Translations under genes and position numbers: made by a program
In this document: positions 26,922 to 39,700 of the stretch, in pieces
Position numbering within the stretch: position 1 is the stretch's first letter
Layout of the letters: each line of letters opens with the position of its first letter
The notes under the pieces: model-generated
The model's database searches: none
The model's input: the letters and a program-made list of their open reading frames with translations, nothing else
What the model was told of the DNA's origin: nothing
From: Mycteria americana
Taxonomy: Eukaryota > Chordata > Aves > Ciconiiformes > Ciconiidae
DNA length: 64,000 bases
NCBI RefSeq assembly: GCF_035582795.1
Contig: NC_134396.1
Location: 32,531,683-32,595,682 of the forward strand
Direction: 5' to 3'

Positions 26922-28761
26922 AAGTTAAGCTAAACAGCTGGGAAATAGAGGGGTTGGAAATCCATCAAAATCTTCCGTTGGCATTACAATACAAGGAAGA
27001 TACTTGAGTGTTGCAGTTCATTTGGAAATGTTGTATAATGAATCACTGTGCCAAGTTATTTTTTATTTCTAATAACTCATATTCCTACTGCAAATATGGT
27101 TCTTTCCTAGAATTTCTCATTCCACTTCAAATGTTATAAAGGCAAGTTTTGACCCCAAGATTGCTTACCCATATGGGAAGTTTCTAGCCAACTCTGTAGG
27201 AACTTTCTGAGAATAATCATGGTAAAAGCATGGATGACACAAATGAACTGTTATTGATTTCATATTAGTTTTACATCAGTTTAATTGCAACTTCAGTAGA
27301 CATCCTTTTGATTTCTTCCCCTAATAACAAGTTTCAAATCATGTCCTAACAGTTTACTACCATGATGTATGGAAAAGGCACATGGGCTCTTGAGTAAGAA
27401 GGCTTTTCTTATTTTCACTGCAGAGATCTCAGGGTCCAATACATCCTACACCAAAAGACACAAAAACAAATCTTTCAAAAACACTGCAGTTATAATCACG
27501 CTGATTATTAATATCAAATACTAACATTAGGAATAATAAAAAGTGTTATAAGGAAATTAAGGATTATACATTTAGAAAATTATTTTTAAGTATCAAAAAA
27601 GACATAGATTAAGGATACTGCGGATATTTTTTTTTCTGTTTAGCTATACAATAACTTTTTTTAGATGCTCTTTAAAACTTTAACAATAAAAAGAGGGTTA
27701 TTTTCACATGTGAGACTTTCATAACTGAAAAACACAATCACTATACACAGGCTTATAAAGCACACTTAGCAATTATGTAAAATCAGTTGAGGCTGTCTAA
27801 ATCTTGGCTTTGAAACAAAGGTTCATGGAGGAAATGCTGAAAATTACTTGGCAGTAATTGTTGCTAACAATGCAGGTTAATAACTAGTGTTGGGTCTGAT
27901 TCTGATCTAACCTTGACTAGTTTTGCACTTGCATGAACTCTATTGATGTGCATCAAATTATTCATGATGTTCACTGATAAGAGCTTTTATCTGTGACCTG
28001 TGGCATAAAATCTACCTCCTTATTCATAATCAATTATTTGAGGAAACTTCAAACTATTTCATTACTTATTACTTGCTCTCATTTGACCTGTGTATTGAAA
28101 ACAAAGTAAAAACAAAAATTGGTTTAATTTTTAATAGGAAAAACAGGGATAAATTTGTTGTCCTGCCTCATGCAAAATGGACTTTATTTAATGTCACACT
28201 TTTTAAGCATAGAATAGAGACAAAAATAACAGTATCACAAAAAGATATTCTAAATATAAAAGTCATTCTATGCTCCCAAGACTGTCATGACTGAGGCTAT
28301 AGTCAACAAAACTATACTCATTTATTAACTAAGAATTTGTTGTGACAATACTGTTCTTTCATCAGTTCTCATTTTTACATCCCATATATTCTTTCCAGAT
28401 TTCTCAAAGCAGTATTGCAAAAGAGATATAAATGTCCATTAACTTTCAGCAAATAGTTAGAAAAGCAATAGACCATTATTAATGTTTTAATTAAATAATA
28501 TCCTGTTGACATGAAAAGTAGTTTAGCCTGAGTGAAAAACCCATACTTTTGTTGGTTGCTAGTTTACAAATAGACTGTTTCTATGACCTTAATTTTGCAA
28601 ATATTTGATGTCATGATTGAATAATAAGGAGGAATTAACAGAGTAGGGAAAATTCTATTGATATAAGTAAAATAAAATTGCTTATGTTCTATATTTTAGG
28701 GCATATGTGGACACAGACCTTTACAAGTCACAGTTACATTTTTTGATATGGTTTATCTCAG

Positions 28762-29112
28762 TGTCCTGGTTTCAGCTGAGATAGAGTTAATTTTCTTTAT
28801 AGTGGCTGGTATGGGGCTATGTTTTGGATTTGTGCTGAAGACAGTGTTGATAACACAGAGATGGTTTAGTTGTTGCTGCACTAGTCAAGGACTTTTCAGC
28901 TTCCCATGCTCTGCCAGGTGCAGAAGAAGCTGGGAGGGGACACAGCCAGGACAGCTGACCCAAACTGGCCAAAGGGCTATTCCATACCATATGGCGTCAT
29001 GCTCAGTATATAAAGCTGGGGAAGAAGAAGGAAGGGGGGCACATTTGGAGTGATGGCGTTTGTCTTCCCAAGTAACCGTTACGCGTGATGGAGCCCTGCT
29101 TTCCTGCAGATG
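28762..29112 (+). mobile_element. 3'-truncated LTR, same family as 11906-12502
   Basis: About 351 bases starting TGTCCTGGTTTCAGCTGAGA and matching the 5' half of the minus-strand copy at 11906-12502, including the TATA box (TATATAAAG, 29007-29015) and the stretch around ACGCGTGATGGAG. The match stops after CTGCAGATG at about 29112, so the polyadenylation part and 3' end are gone and no target duplication can be checked. An open reading frame over it is a by-product of LTR sequence, not a gene. Confidence 0.88.
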
Positions 29113-30217
29113 TGAGAATTTTGTGAGAATTTACTTCTCCAGAAATGTAGATACATTTTTGATGCATCAGACTATAATGAGTTCTTTTTATTTGTTTTGA
29201 TTTGTTTGATTGCCTTCTTCACAGAAACTATCATCCCTCTAACTTTTGTCTGAGCTTTTTGATGATAAATTCAAGAAGAGAGAAAAACAATTACAAGTCA
29301 TTTCAATATAGGAAACAAAACAAACAAAATATTCTTACAACTTTTAGGAAATGCTGTAATGCTGAAATAGCTAGTACTTAGTCTTTTAATTTGTATTACA
29401 AGGAAAATAGCTTCCTGAATAGGTTCTATAGCTAATTGTTTTTAAAAATGATGTTAATTCCTGAAACACTACTCTCTCTCTCATTGTCCCACAATATATC
29501 CTGTTCCTTTAATATTTCCTTTTATTTTTTTCTTTGGTGTTGTTTTTATGATTGCATTTAAGTCATTATTTTATATGCAAATTGCCCTATATACAAAAAT
29601 AAAATATCTGTTCCCAAAATCAATACACAGTGCAAAACATGCTACAGAAAATATAGACCACAAAGAGTAGAAGTCCAGGTAGCAGACAGAGAGATGAGTG
29701 TTCCAAAAATGTATTTAGACTGATGTACATGCTTCTAATAAAGCATTTTGCTCCAGACAAACCCAGCTAGATTTTAAATAAATATTCCTGGGCTCCCAGT
29801 CAATCTTTTAAAGAGCAAAGACTCTTTGGCAGAGAGGATGTGTTTATCTTCTCCTGAGGGCCTGCTATCCACAGAAGGATATTGTTAAGCTTTATTTGCA
29901 CTCCAGAAGCAATACAATAGTTCATAAATGATAGATGGGAAGCCCTCTCCCTGTGGTGGGGAAAAAAATAAAGTGAAAGCCATCTCACCTGGCAGTACTT
30001 TTCTCCAGTAAGGTATTTGTAGCAGAGGTAGATGAGCAGACTTCCTTTATAGCCACCAACAATAATTATTCACCTATGGGACACTGTTCAGTTTACTGTT
30101 ACTGAGCTACTTTAGATACCTCCTTTGGAGTGAGAGGATTTGTGCTTTAAAATATCCTGTTTCTCAGCACTGATTATGGAGAGTTCCTATACAATCAGCT
30201 CAGATGTAGATAGCTGT

Positions 30218-30294
30218 ATGGGTGCGACATAAATTTGGTGAAGCGTGCCCCATTCCATTGGGCTAATCATGATACATCGTGTTGTCGCACCCCA
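30218..30294. repeat. Short inverted repeat, possible transposon relic
   Basis: GGGTGCGACA at 30220-30229 is matched by its exact reverse complement TGTCGCACCC at 30283-30292. Adding the flanking AT, the arms agree over 12 bases apart from one extra G. The 53-base space between them and the CpG content suggest a small terminal-inverted-repeat relic or a folded regulatory element. I could not assign a family. Confidence 0.5.
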
Positions 30295-32531
30295 TCAAAA
30301 TCAGAGAGTGGAAATATGGGTGTTTTTCTAAAGGTGTTTTTTGACTGGTTTTCATCAGCAAACTTCATTTGCAGAGCCACCGGTCCACAGGTTAACCTTA
30401 GTACTGCTGCGCTCGGGCGTTATGCGTCATTGTACTACTGCCCATGCAACAGTGAGTAGGGGTTGTGGACTTCCACTCTGAGCCCCCAGCTTGCTTTCTG
30501 GGTGCTCTGTTCTCTCTTGCTCTGTTGTCATACTTTGTTGTCTGTTGTGAGAGGATTTATGGTGAAAAGGTGAAATTATCCTGAAATTTGTTGCAAAGGT
30601 CTGTGTTCAGCATACAGTCAAGCAGAGAATGTCTGATCTGTGTACGAAATCAGAAGAAATGATCTTGCTCCACTAGCAGGCGGGTTTCTATGTGAATGAA
30701 AAAAAAATCCAGCTGTGGGTGCACAGGCTTCTGTGTAGGAGCAGAGGAAACGCTTATTTGCCCCTCCTTGCAGAAAGTGTTTTAGGACGAAAGTGTCATT
30801 ATGGATTCGGCAGAGAATAGGCCTCATAACAGGATCCACTGTCAGCCCAAGCACTGATATCAAGAAGTTATTAAATATCTTTTGATACCAGGATTACAGA
30901 ATTAGTAGCACTAGTTTTTCTACTTCTTGCTCTACCTCTGCCCTTGTTGTAGTGAACCAACGCAAGTTAAATCTGGCCATTACTGGAGCAAAGGTGTCTG
31001 CATGAATCAGCCAGACAGTAACTAGTATTATGATGTGTGTTCAGACTTGTTTGTGGAGGCATTATGGAGAAATATCTTCTGGGACATTTCTTCATACACC
31101 CTTATCATCCATGTAGCAAAAGGGAAAGATTTTTCACTAAGTGAGTTCAAATTTCAAACTCAAATAAATAGTTATGCATCTGTCAGCTGCCTCACTCCAC
31201 GAGTTTATACCTCACAGAAATTTTATAATGACTAAAGAACTGCTAATTGTGCTCAGAGACACCTGTATTTATATAAAAGGAACACTTAGATTTTCAGAAA
31301 TGTAGGATACTCTGTGTGCTGCAAAAGCCAAAGGAATTTGCTCAGAAGCCTTGAAAATCTTGTCATTTTGACTTCAGTCCTTCACAATTAGAGTTATCAG
31401 AGCTTGTACATCCCACACACCTTTGGACTCTCAGTTTAGATGGGTAAAGATGACACAAATCTCACACCAGTTCGACCTAGTTTCTGATGTGTCTGCCTTT
31501 CCACATCACACTAAACAGTGACCACTGTTTCTGTTCTACTGCCATTAATGGGATGTCATAAGGAAGATTAACAAAGTGAATAAAGCATTTCAGAGTGAGA
31601 GTCCAGTGGTTTCATGAATCTCAATGATTTCCACTCTTTAAACATATTTTGGTGCTTTTGGCACTTATATCTTCCACTCCTAACTTAATGCCTTTTCGGT
31701 CAGTACCAGCAAGGGATCTGTATGAATCACTGAATAATTCCCTTTCTTAACTCCCTGTATAATCTGAGTTGGGAAGAAGTCATTCAGCTAATCAGGATTT
31801 TCAGTAACAGTGATATTGTCTCAACAGAGATTTTTCAAGTGATTTTTTTATGATAAGGTTTTATAAAGTGTAAACATGTACTTAAGCATTAAAGACTCTG
31901 TCTAAATTCAGCACAGATGATACAATGCAACTACCAAACTGTGGAGCGCAGCAGCCTATTCTGTTCATCTCCTATTCTAGGGAACTTTTGACAACAGTGC
32001 CTTAAGTCACCATGGAAGATTATTCACCTTAAGTGTTTTGAATTATAGCAATTTGAACCAGTCAAAAACCAATTATAGTTACTTAAGTTGTTATGCCACC
32101 TTTTATAAGGCATAATTGTTATGGAGTTCAATTTTTAATTTTGATAGACCATCAGATGCCAAAGATATGCAATTTGGAACATTCCCAGAGCTGTAAATGA
32201 CAAAAACCAAAAGTAGAGAATCTGTATACCTGCAATAAAATCCTTGCACTGCCCTACATCAGAGGTGGGCCAAGCTAAATATATGCAGTCTTATCTGATC
32301 TATGTATCTTTGAGCATGTCTAGTACAATGTAATGGTTAGATTTCTTTAATAATCAAATATATGTATTTTGAAGGGCAAAGTCTGCTTTCTGTAGAAACT
32401 ATGGACCAGAATTTCTTACTGCTGTGATTACAATCTTAGCATTATACAAAGAGTAAGTCACCTGTCCCCTATTGCTGGAGAATAGAGACACCCAGACTGT
32501 GGGAACTGGGAAGATAGTTTGGCAGTTATTC

Positions 32532-32553
32532 AAAAAAAAAAAAAAAAAAAAAA
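32532..32553 (+). repeat. A22 homopolymer followed by A-rich tail
   Basis: Twenty-two A then GAAAGAAAAAAAATA. It could be a retroposed tail, but no polyadenylation signal or recognisable retroposed body lies just before it. Confidence 0.9.
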
Positions 32554-33861
32554 GAAAGAAAAAAAATACTGCTTTGAAAAAAGACAAGCTTGTGCTTACT
32601 TCTGGGGAAAAAAAACCCAACAGTTTCTGGCCTTTAGAAAAGTTAAAGTAATTTCTGGATAAGAGATAATTCTATTCTGAGAATAATCTTCTTCTACAAT
32701 GTAAATATTTCTCTATTAAATGCTGGAAGTGGAATTTCTATAACAAATATATGGCTTTCAGACTGTATTAGCCCAACATATACTAACATAAAAATACCAA
32801 GCAGAATCATAAACCTTCTGACCAAGTAATTTCCTTTGACATAGGCAATGAGTGCCATTTGAGCTGCACAAGGATTTTGAAGACGCTGATATGACTTTGG
32901 CAAGGTGACACAGGATCTACAGGACTCTCCCAGACTGACATCTCAGGGCAGCTAGGAAAGCCCAGGGCATTTCAGATAGTGCTAGTATTGTGTTTAGGGA
33001 AGAGAATACAGTCACAGGTTACCTCTGGCTGATTCTTGTGACACACTGATTTCATTAGTTGGATTGCCAGCTAGCCCAACTAAAAGCTCTGCTTTCGTCT
33101 GTGTGCTACTGGCTATTGAATCGTATCTCATGTAATGAATATGTGGCTGCAACGAATCTCAAGAATATAGGCCAGATAGTTTGCCCACCTAGACTACAAT
33201 GAACCCAATCAAAAAGTAACTGCTAACAACGCTGGCGATATCCTGCTGTATGATCACATCTGAGGAGAAAGGTTACTTGTACTCTGGAATGCTGTGTTTG
33301 GTTAGTTATTAATTGTTTTTTAATCTTTATGAAGAAACACATGGACAAATGATTTACAGCTTCTTCCGGCATAAAACGTTCATTTAACTTACTGACATAG
33401 AATGACATAAGTCAGACCTAAAGTGCATGCAGCTCTTGATCTTGTGTTTTAGTACCACCAATGTCATGCAGCAAGGCATCTCATGGGTTAATTACAACTT
33501 GCATGGTGAACCACTACCTTCCATTTGTTCCTCTTTGGTCTTGTATTGAACAGGGGAACTCAGTAGGTTTAAATTGGAAGAAATGTTATGCATTGAAGTG
33601 TAGAAAGCACTATCACATAGTAACATAATATATCATGTAGATCTCCAAGGTGTGAAGTAGCTAAGGTTCATTCCTTAGCAGTGAAAAGATAACAAGTAAC
33701 AATCAAATCATTGACCAAAAGAAAGGAAAAAACTAGATAGAATCTAACATTTTCCAAGAAAATATTAATTACAGAGCTATGTAAACTTCCATGTACAATA
33801 TCTGTAATATCCAAGTGCTGAATAATCCACTATTTGAAAGAATAGTACAGTCCACTAAAGT

Positions 33862-33945
33862 TATAGTGCTTGAAGTGCACATATATTTAAGTGAATAGTG
33901 CTTGAAGTGCACATTTATAGTGCTTGAAGTACACATTTATTTAGG
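33862..33945. repeat. Three-copy tandem repeat
   Basis: ATAGTGCTTGAAGTGCACAT occurs twice and a third copy has one change (TACACAT); spacing between copies is about 31 and 24 bases. The unit contains the palindrome GTGCAC. Confidence 0.93.
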
Positions 33946-36550
33946 GGAAATGTGTAACAGCAGTGACGCAGGATAGGCAAAAAAAGTCACTGAATGAAAA
34001 TAGGAGGAAGCTATAATAAACAGGAACATGGGATGTGAGGAAAAGGAAATCATTTCTACATTAAACTAAAGGGAATCCTAGGCTGAAAGTGAATAGGAAA
34101 GTTATTGGATGGGAGACGATTGGAATGGTCATGAACAGCTAGTCTAAGCAATAGTTAGAATTTCCTAGAAAAAGGGAGGGGAGTCAGGCATTCATAGATA
34201 TGAGAACAGAGAAGTTAAAGGAATTATTGACATTAATGGTAATGCTTGGAGCAAGTCTCAGCAGATAAGACCTGATGATAGGACAAGCAAATTGCTTAAG
34301 ATAGCAAGTAATCTTTTTAAGAGATGAGACCTTTTTAACAATACACAAGGTTTAGAGAGAAAAGAAAGGACTCACAGGAAGTGTGGTAGTGAAGGTGATT
34401 CATGCAATTCAAGAGTGAAAGAGGGAAGCAGAAAGGAAAAAAGAGGGTAAAGTATGTGTTAAATAAATGAATTATGTGGAAAATAAAGCAATGATTACCA
34501 GTATGTCTGGAAAAGTTGAAACTTTTCAGCCAGGGTAGTATCTCTGAAGCCTGTCTAAGGAGATTTCAGGCTGTCCTTACAGACATGAAAAGAGGATAAA
34601 TACTATCGTTTTCCAAATAAGTTATCATAACTTACTTCTAGCTTAATCATTAAAAAAAAAAATCAGGAATGCAATGGTATCTAAATATGAAAATGTATTT
34701 AGAACAGTCCTGCTTGGGAGAAAGATTTTTTGCTTTGCTTGAAACCAGAGAATTCCTCTGATCTCTGTCTTAGAGCTCCAGTTAAATTCTGTTTTAAGTT
34801 AGGCAAATCTGAGCAATTAGCAGGTGAATTAAATAGAGACAAACTCTTTGTGGGTTAATGGAGAAATGAGTGGCAGGAAGATTATTAGAGTAGACTTTAG
34901 TGTCTAAACCGTAAAATTACGTGGAAACTAAAGAAAAAGTAAAAGGAAACCCACAAAAATTTACTACCCAAAGATAGCACTGAAAAGCTATACTCCAAAT
35001 AAAAGTGAACAAACCCTATTTAGACATTGTGTTTTCTCATGAGACTCAAAGACATTCTCTAAGGCAGGCAAACATTGTAACCCAAAATGTTAAGGTCTGA
35101 AAGTGCTGTTCACAAAACTTTCAAATATACCATTCTACGTTGGGATGTCTTGAACCAGCCAGCTGAGGCAGGAGAGCTGAAGGATGCATTCAGAAGGAAG
35201 TAACTGAGCTTGTAACCTTGGATATTTTGGTGTTATAGCAATGGGAATGGACGCCATTCATTCATATGGCAGGGTGAATGGCTGAAACTTGTTCAAGTCC
35301 ACACAGCTCTTTACATCTCACTGAGGGATGACTATTGTGAGAATAGAATTCTCTCTTATCCAGAAATTTCTTGGACTTTTCTAAAGGCCAGAAACTCTTG
35401 CTCCAACCATATGTCCAAACACAAAAATCATCAATGATGATTATAGCATGCTCTTTAATTCAGAAAGTATGTTACATATAACTAATGCGTCGTAAGATTA
35501 ATCTCGTGATATGTCCTATATCATCCATCAGTTAAAAGCAACAAAGCCTCCATTGCCAGATGGTTTAGATGATGCCTGATACATGAATTAACTGAGCTCA
35601 GTGAGTTTTTCAAGCATCTGTGTAGTCTCAATGAAAGCAATAAGATTATTTCTCTTTATTTCTATGGCACAAATCCATTGTGCATATATCAGAAGCTTAG
35701 CATATGAAAACAAATGTTAATTCAGCCCCGGTTTGTTCTGTGATACCATTCATGAGAAAAGGTAGGACTTAATGAAGAAAAGAGTTTCTTGTGCCTTATA
35801 AAATGATTTGCTAGTACCAGAGATATGTTTCTCATTGAATAATCAGAACTGGACATATATGCACCAGTGGGTTCCACCCTGGGTAGAAAAGTCCTGTCTA
35901 TTAAATATTTTGTTTGAAAAGGCACAAACTCAGATTTTCCAGAGGGCACTGCAGTAAAAATTTTGTCCTTAAAATTGTGGTGCTATCTGGAAAAAAGCCC
36001 AATCTTTTGCTTGGTTCCAACCACAGAGTATTTCTTCTGGATCGATCAATTTTGTCCTACCTTCACATTTCTTGAAAAATATGTGAAGGATTTTGTATCA
36101 CCATAGTCATCCCTTATCTCCATGATCTACAAAGCAGGTATTAATTACAGGAATTCTAATGTACTTTGAACATATGAAAGTGTAACATAACGTGGCTTGT
36201 TTTTTAGTGAACACTTTACAGGTCTGCGAATTACTCTCGCCAACTCTCCAGTGAGAAGGGCTTAGTTTGTTTCCAGAGGTAACAAGTCTGTCTTTACCTT
36301 CAGAGCTGCCTTCAAGTACGTGAAGAACTTCACTTAAAATCTGGGAACCTGCCTGCTGAGAGAAAGCAATTTTACAGGTAAGACGAGGAGGCCTTAAACT
36401 GTGTTCCCCAGTAAGAAGTTTGTAGTGTCTGGCTAAGCAGATTGTTTCAGCAGAGTTTGCTTCATTGAGGTCTCAGCTCGATGAAAAGGCTGTTGCTTTT
36501 GGTCTTAAAAATAAGTAGTGTCATTTTCTCTTTGCAATGAATTCTTTCAT

Positions 36551-36625
36551 CCAATCATATTCCTGTATGCAAATATACCATAGCTGGTACAGATAAAAAA
36601 GCACAAATAAAGCTAAGAGCTCAGT
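36551..36625 (+). promoter_or_regulatory. ALDH1A1 core promoter: CCAAT box, octamer, ATA/GATA box
   Basis: CCAAT lies at 36551-36555, an exact octamer ATGCAAAT at 36567-36574, and an ATAAAA box at 36593-36598 inside AGATAA, which is also a GATA-type site. As I recall, the human ALDH1A1 promoter has a CCAAT box near -74 and an ATA box near -32. The spacing here is the same (42 bases), which would put the start of transcription near 36625 and give a 5' untranslated region of about 82 bases. The start position is an inference from spacing, not seen directly. Confidence 0.75.
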
Positions 36626-36706
36626 CAGGACAAAAATCACTGCGCTTCTCTTATACCTCATTTCACCTGTGTTTCAGGAACGTCCTCAAGCTCCTCATCT
36701 GAAAAT

Positions 36707-36796
36707 ATGAAGAAGCAAGGTTCAGACAGCAATCCTGCTCCAGTTTTGCCAGCACTGCCAGAACCACTCAAAGATCTGAAAATTAAGTACACCAAG
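36707..36796 (+). CDS. ALDH1A1: ALDH1A1 coding exon 1 (residues 1-30)
   Basis: The exon runs from the ATG at 36707 to AAG at 36796, followed by donor GTTAGT. The ATG has A at -3. It is the first in-frame ATG after an in-frame TAA at 36614, so this start is well supported; the in-frame sequence before it (a run of Ser codons) has no other start. It encodes the variable, Pro-rich N-terminal arm and ends at DLKIKYTK, which leads into the conserved fold. The intron after it is phase 0. Confidence 0.95.
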
Positions 36797-39700
36797 GTTA
36801 GTAGCATTTCTTAATTTTTCTTATGCATTCAGCTCAGACAGTAGGATGTACTCATTTTAATCTTATATGAACCATGGAGCAACTGTAAATCAGTGCTTAA
36901 AATGTTTATTCTGACCTGTTTCTGATATACATATTAGCAATTAATGTTCAGTGATCCTTTTAACTTAAGTATTTCAGGAAGTGTGCACGTGTGATAGAAT
37001 CATTTCATATTTCACTTGGGGTGGGTGTTGTTTTTCTCCTGAAACAAACTTTCTACAGTGATAAGTTTCTCAGAAAGTATAAATGGGGCAAAGAAGAAAA
37101 AGTTTCTATTATTATATTATTTTTCAGAACAGAAAGAACAAATTAAAATATTAGCATACTGCATTGTATTACAATCAGATTTAAATAATTATACCAAATA
37201 AGCTTATGTGGAAAGGGATGTGTGAAAATGAAACTAAAATAAAATTCATTCCACTCACATATTTTTGTTAGAGATAGTGAATCTGTTTTTCAGCTTAAAA
37301 CAGTAACTATCAACAAAACAGATAAAGTCTACCATCACTAATTACTCAGTATTACCATAAACTTTTTGTAATAGCAAATTCTTTCCATACGCAGTTAGAA
37401 ATACACAGATAAAGAAGTTCTGAATCCAGACTTGTGTTCCCAGCTTGAAAAGACTCTTTGCCTGTTTTATATCATAGTACACAGATATCTGCAAGAAATT
37501 TGAACAAACTGTTGGCAGAAAATATTGAAACTCTGCCCTCTGAAACATTCAGGTAGAACAATTGATCAGAAAGGACCTCTTCTTTTTGGAGACTCCTCGG
37601 TTACGGTTAATTTTTTTTCTCATTACCACTGCAATGGAAATAAATTTTATTTTCTAGAACCACTGCTTATTTTCTTTTCTAAAAGCAAGGTGTTCAGCAA
37701 TTATCTAGATTAGTCCTTTTGAATTCCATTCTATCCTGTTTTTTTAATGGTAAAAAACTAACCAGATTTGAATGCATGTCTTTCTTGAATAAATCACACA
37801 GGACCTTACTTTGTAAATATTTAACAGGCTACGAAAGCTATGTAGTTCTGCCATGTGATAGCTCTCTACTGCTCTTCCTGTCTCAAAAAAAAAAAAAAAA
37901 AAGCTTAATTCAGAGAAGATAATTTAGTACCTAGGTCACGGTAGTGTTCCAGAAACTACAATACTATTTGTTTGATTTTTTATTTTTCCACAGGAAAACA
38001 ACCAATATGAGCAAAATGCTAGCTCAGAAATCTGATGTAACTGAATATGCAAGACATAAGTTCCTGTAAACATTTCTATCCTTCTAAAATATTTGGTTAG
38101 CAAAAACTTATTCTATTAATACAAAAAGCAACCACAAGACAGCCAACATGGCTGAAATGCCCTAGTGCGCAATTAAGGAGAGTGTCACATGTCAAATGCA
38201 TGTTTCTTTTGCCTTGACAATAGATACCATTTCCTTAAAAACTGCCTATAATGTGTAACTGTGTAGAAATGCAATGCACTTGTTTGCAAAAGTGTGTACT
38301 TACAAGTCATCAAATCCAATACACCCTTGTGGAGGCTTGACTTTTGCAATGCTTTCTTCCTCTCTTCAAACATGACACAGAATAGTCTGAAAGCCACAAC
38401 AGTGTACTGAGGGACAGGGAGAGGGGATAGAAATGTCATCCCATAGCCAGCAGTCGTCCCACAATTTAATAAAGCCTTTCCATACATGTCTTCTTGCTCA
38501 TCCTGTTCCTCTCCTGTCCCATACACATTAGATATGTGGGGTGTGGGATTGTTTTGACTAGTTACATTGGAGGGATCAAGATGAGGGAAGCATTAATTAC
38601 TGCTGATGTATTAACCTTTCTATCTGAAGCACCTTGGACATCAGCAGATCCGTCAGACCTGGAAACTCAATTCTCTCTTTTTCTACCATGGCATAACATC
38701 AACAACCATTACACAAGGATCTGAAGAAAGGTCTGCAGAAGATGTTCCAAGGACTTTCCTCTTTACTTAACACTCACTCTATTTTATTTTCTATGAGAGG
38801 GATCATTTTGCATCACAGAGATCATTTAACTAAGTATTTCCATATGTCTGTGGATCTATATGTTAGTATTACTACATTTCAGATTATGGCTTTCACATAT
38901 AGCATGAAACTAAGCACTCTTCAGGGAATTTGAATTTCAAGAATTAAATTTAATGTATTTTAAACAGTTAAATTGGCTTGGATGTTGAACCACAAAGTAT
39001 TCTTGAAATGGTTTCATATCTGAATCTCCTTTAAAGATATTCCAATGCACTGAATGAGTGTTGGTAGCTGGCTAAAAATGTGCTAGTATATATTTTACTT
39101 AGTCAACACTGAGGAATTAGACAATGATTGTTTGACAAATGATTTCTGTCATGATGCTTTCACATACACTAAGCCCTGTGGTGCTCCTTTAATCAGAGAA
39201 ACTCAGATTAGTTAATTATTAGGTTGTCAAATTACATGAGGGGGAGAACACAGCAGCACATTCTCTCACTAAGCTGCATGTGGAATATCAGAAAGTGTGG
39301 AAAAGTAAGCAACTCTGAGTGAAGAAAAATTGTAGTTTAGTGTCACATATGTTGCAATCACTAGCTTCACAAACAAAGATGGGGGTAAAACCACAAAAAT
39401 TTAATTAAAATATGTGGGGAAAGGTAGTCAGCTATAAAGGTACTATAGGAATACACTCTTTTAAGATCAGCTGACTTTGTAGATACAAAGCCACTAACTG
39501 ACAAACCAAAAATTTTAAATGAATAATAAATAGAAAGAGTATGTTCTGTGATTATTAGTTCATTGCAGCAGTAAAATGTAATTCCTGCATCAATAATAAA
39601 ATACAATTCAAGGGGGGGGAAAAAGTTACATGAAATATTAGCCAAATATCAACTTCTTGTAAGGAAAAACTGGGGGAAAAAAGAGATTTCACAGCAGGTA

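Larger units (their letters stand above)
16721..28761. other. Intergenic, no gene recognised
   Basis: AT-rich. It holds TA/TG-rich sequence at 18700-18760, a homeodomain/octamer motif cluster at 18886-18940 and a short TTTG repeat near 26906-26921. Open frames of 151 to 168 codons overlap on opposite strands at 17265-17850 but resemble no family I know. Confidence 0.55.
29113..36540. other. Intergenic 5' flank of ALDH1A1
   Basis: AT-rich, with short open frames only. It contains the CpG-bearing patch at 30218-30480 and another small CpG-bearing stretch at about 30670-30860, an A-run at 32532-32553, a three-copy tandem repeat at 33862-33945 and a good splice-donor-like site at 36377/36378. 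No protein-coding gene recognised. Confidence 0.55.

Noticed and set aside
28748..29053. 101-codon open frame on the plus strand
   Set aside because: It lies inside the truncated LTR, which is regulatory sequence; the reverse of the same region is open in the 11906-12502 copy too (minus frame 12385-12621). Not a gene.
32532..32568. Poly-A stretch as the tail of a processed pseudogene
   Set aside because: No polyadenylation signal, target duplication or recognisable gene body precedes it.
1..36540. CR1 LINE copies, expected in any bird flank of this size
   Set aside because: I saw no clear CR1 3' end motif or reverse transcriptase frame by eye. Old fragments may exist but cannot be supported without a library search.
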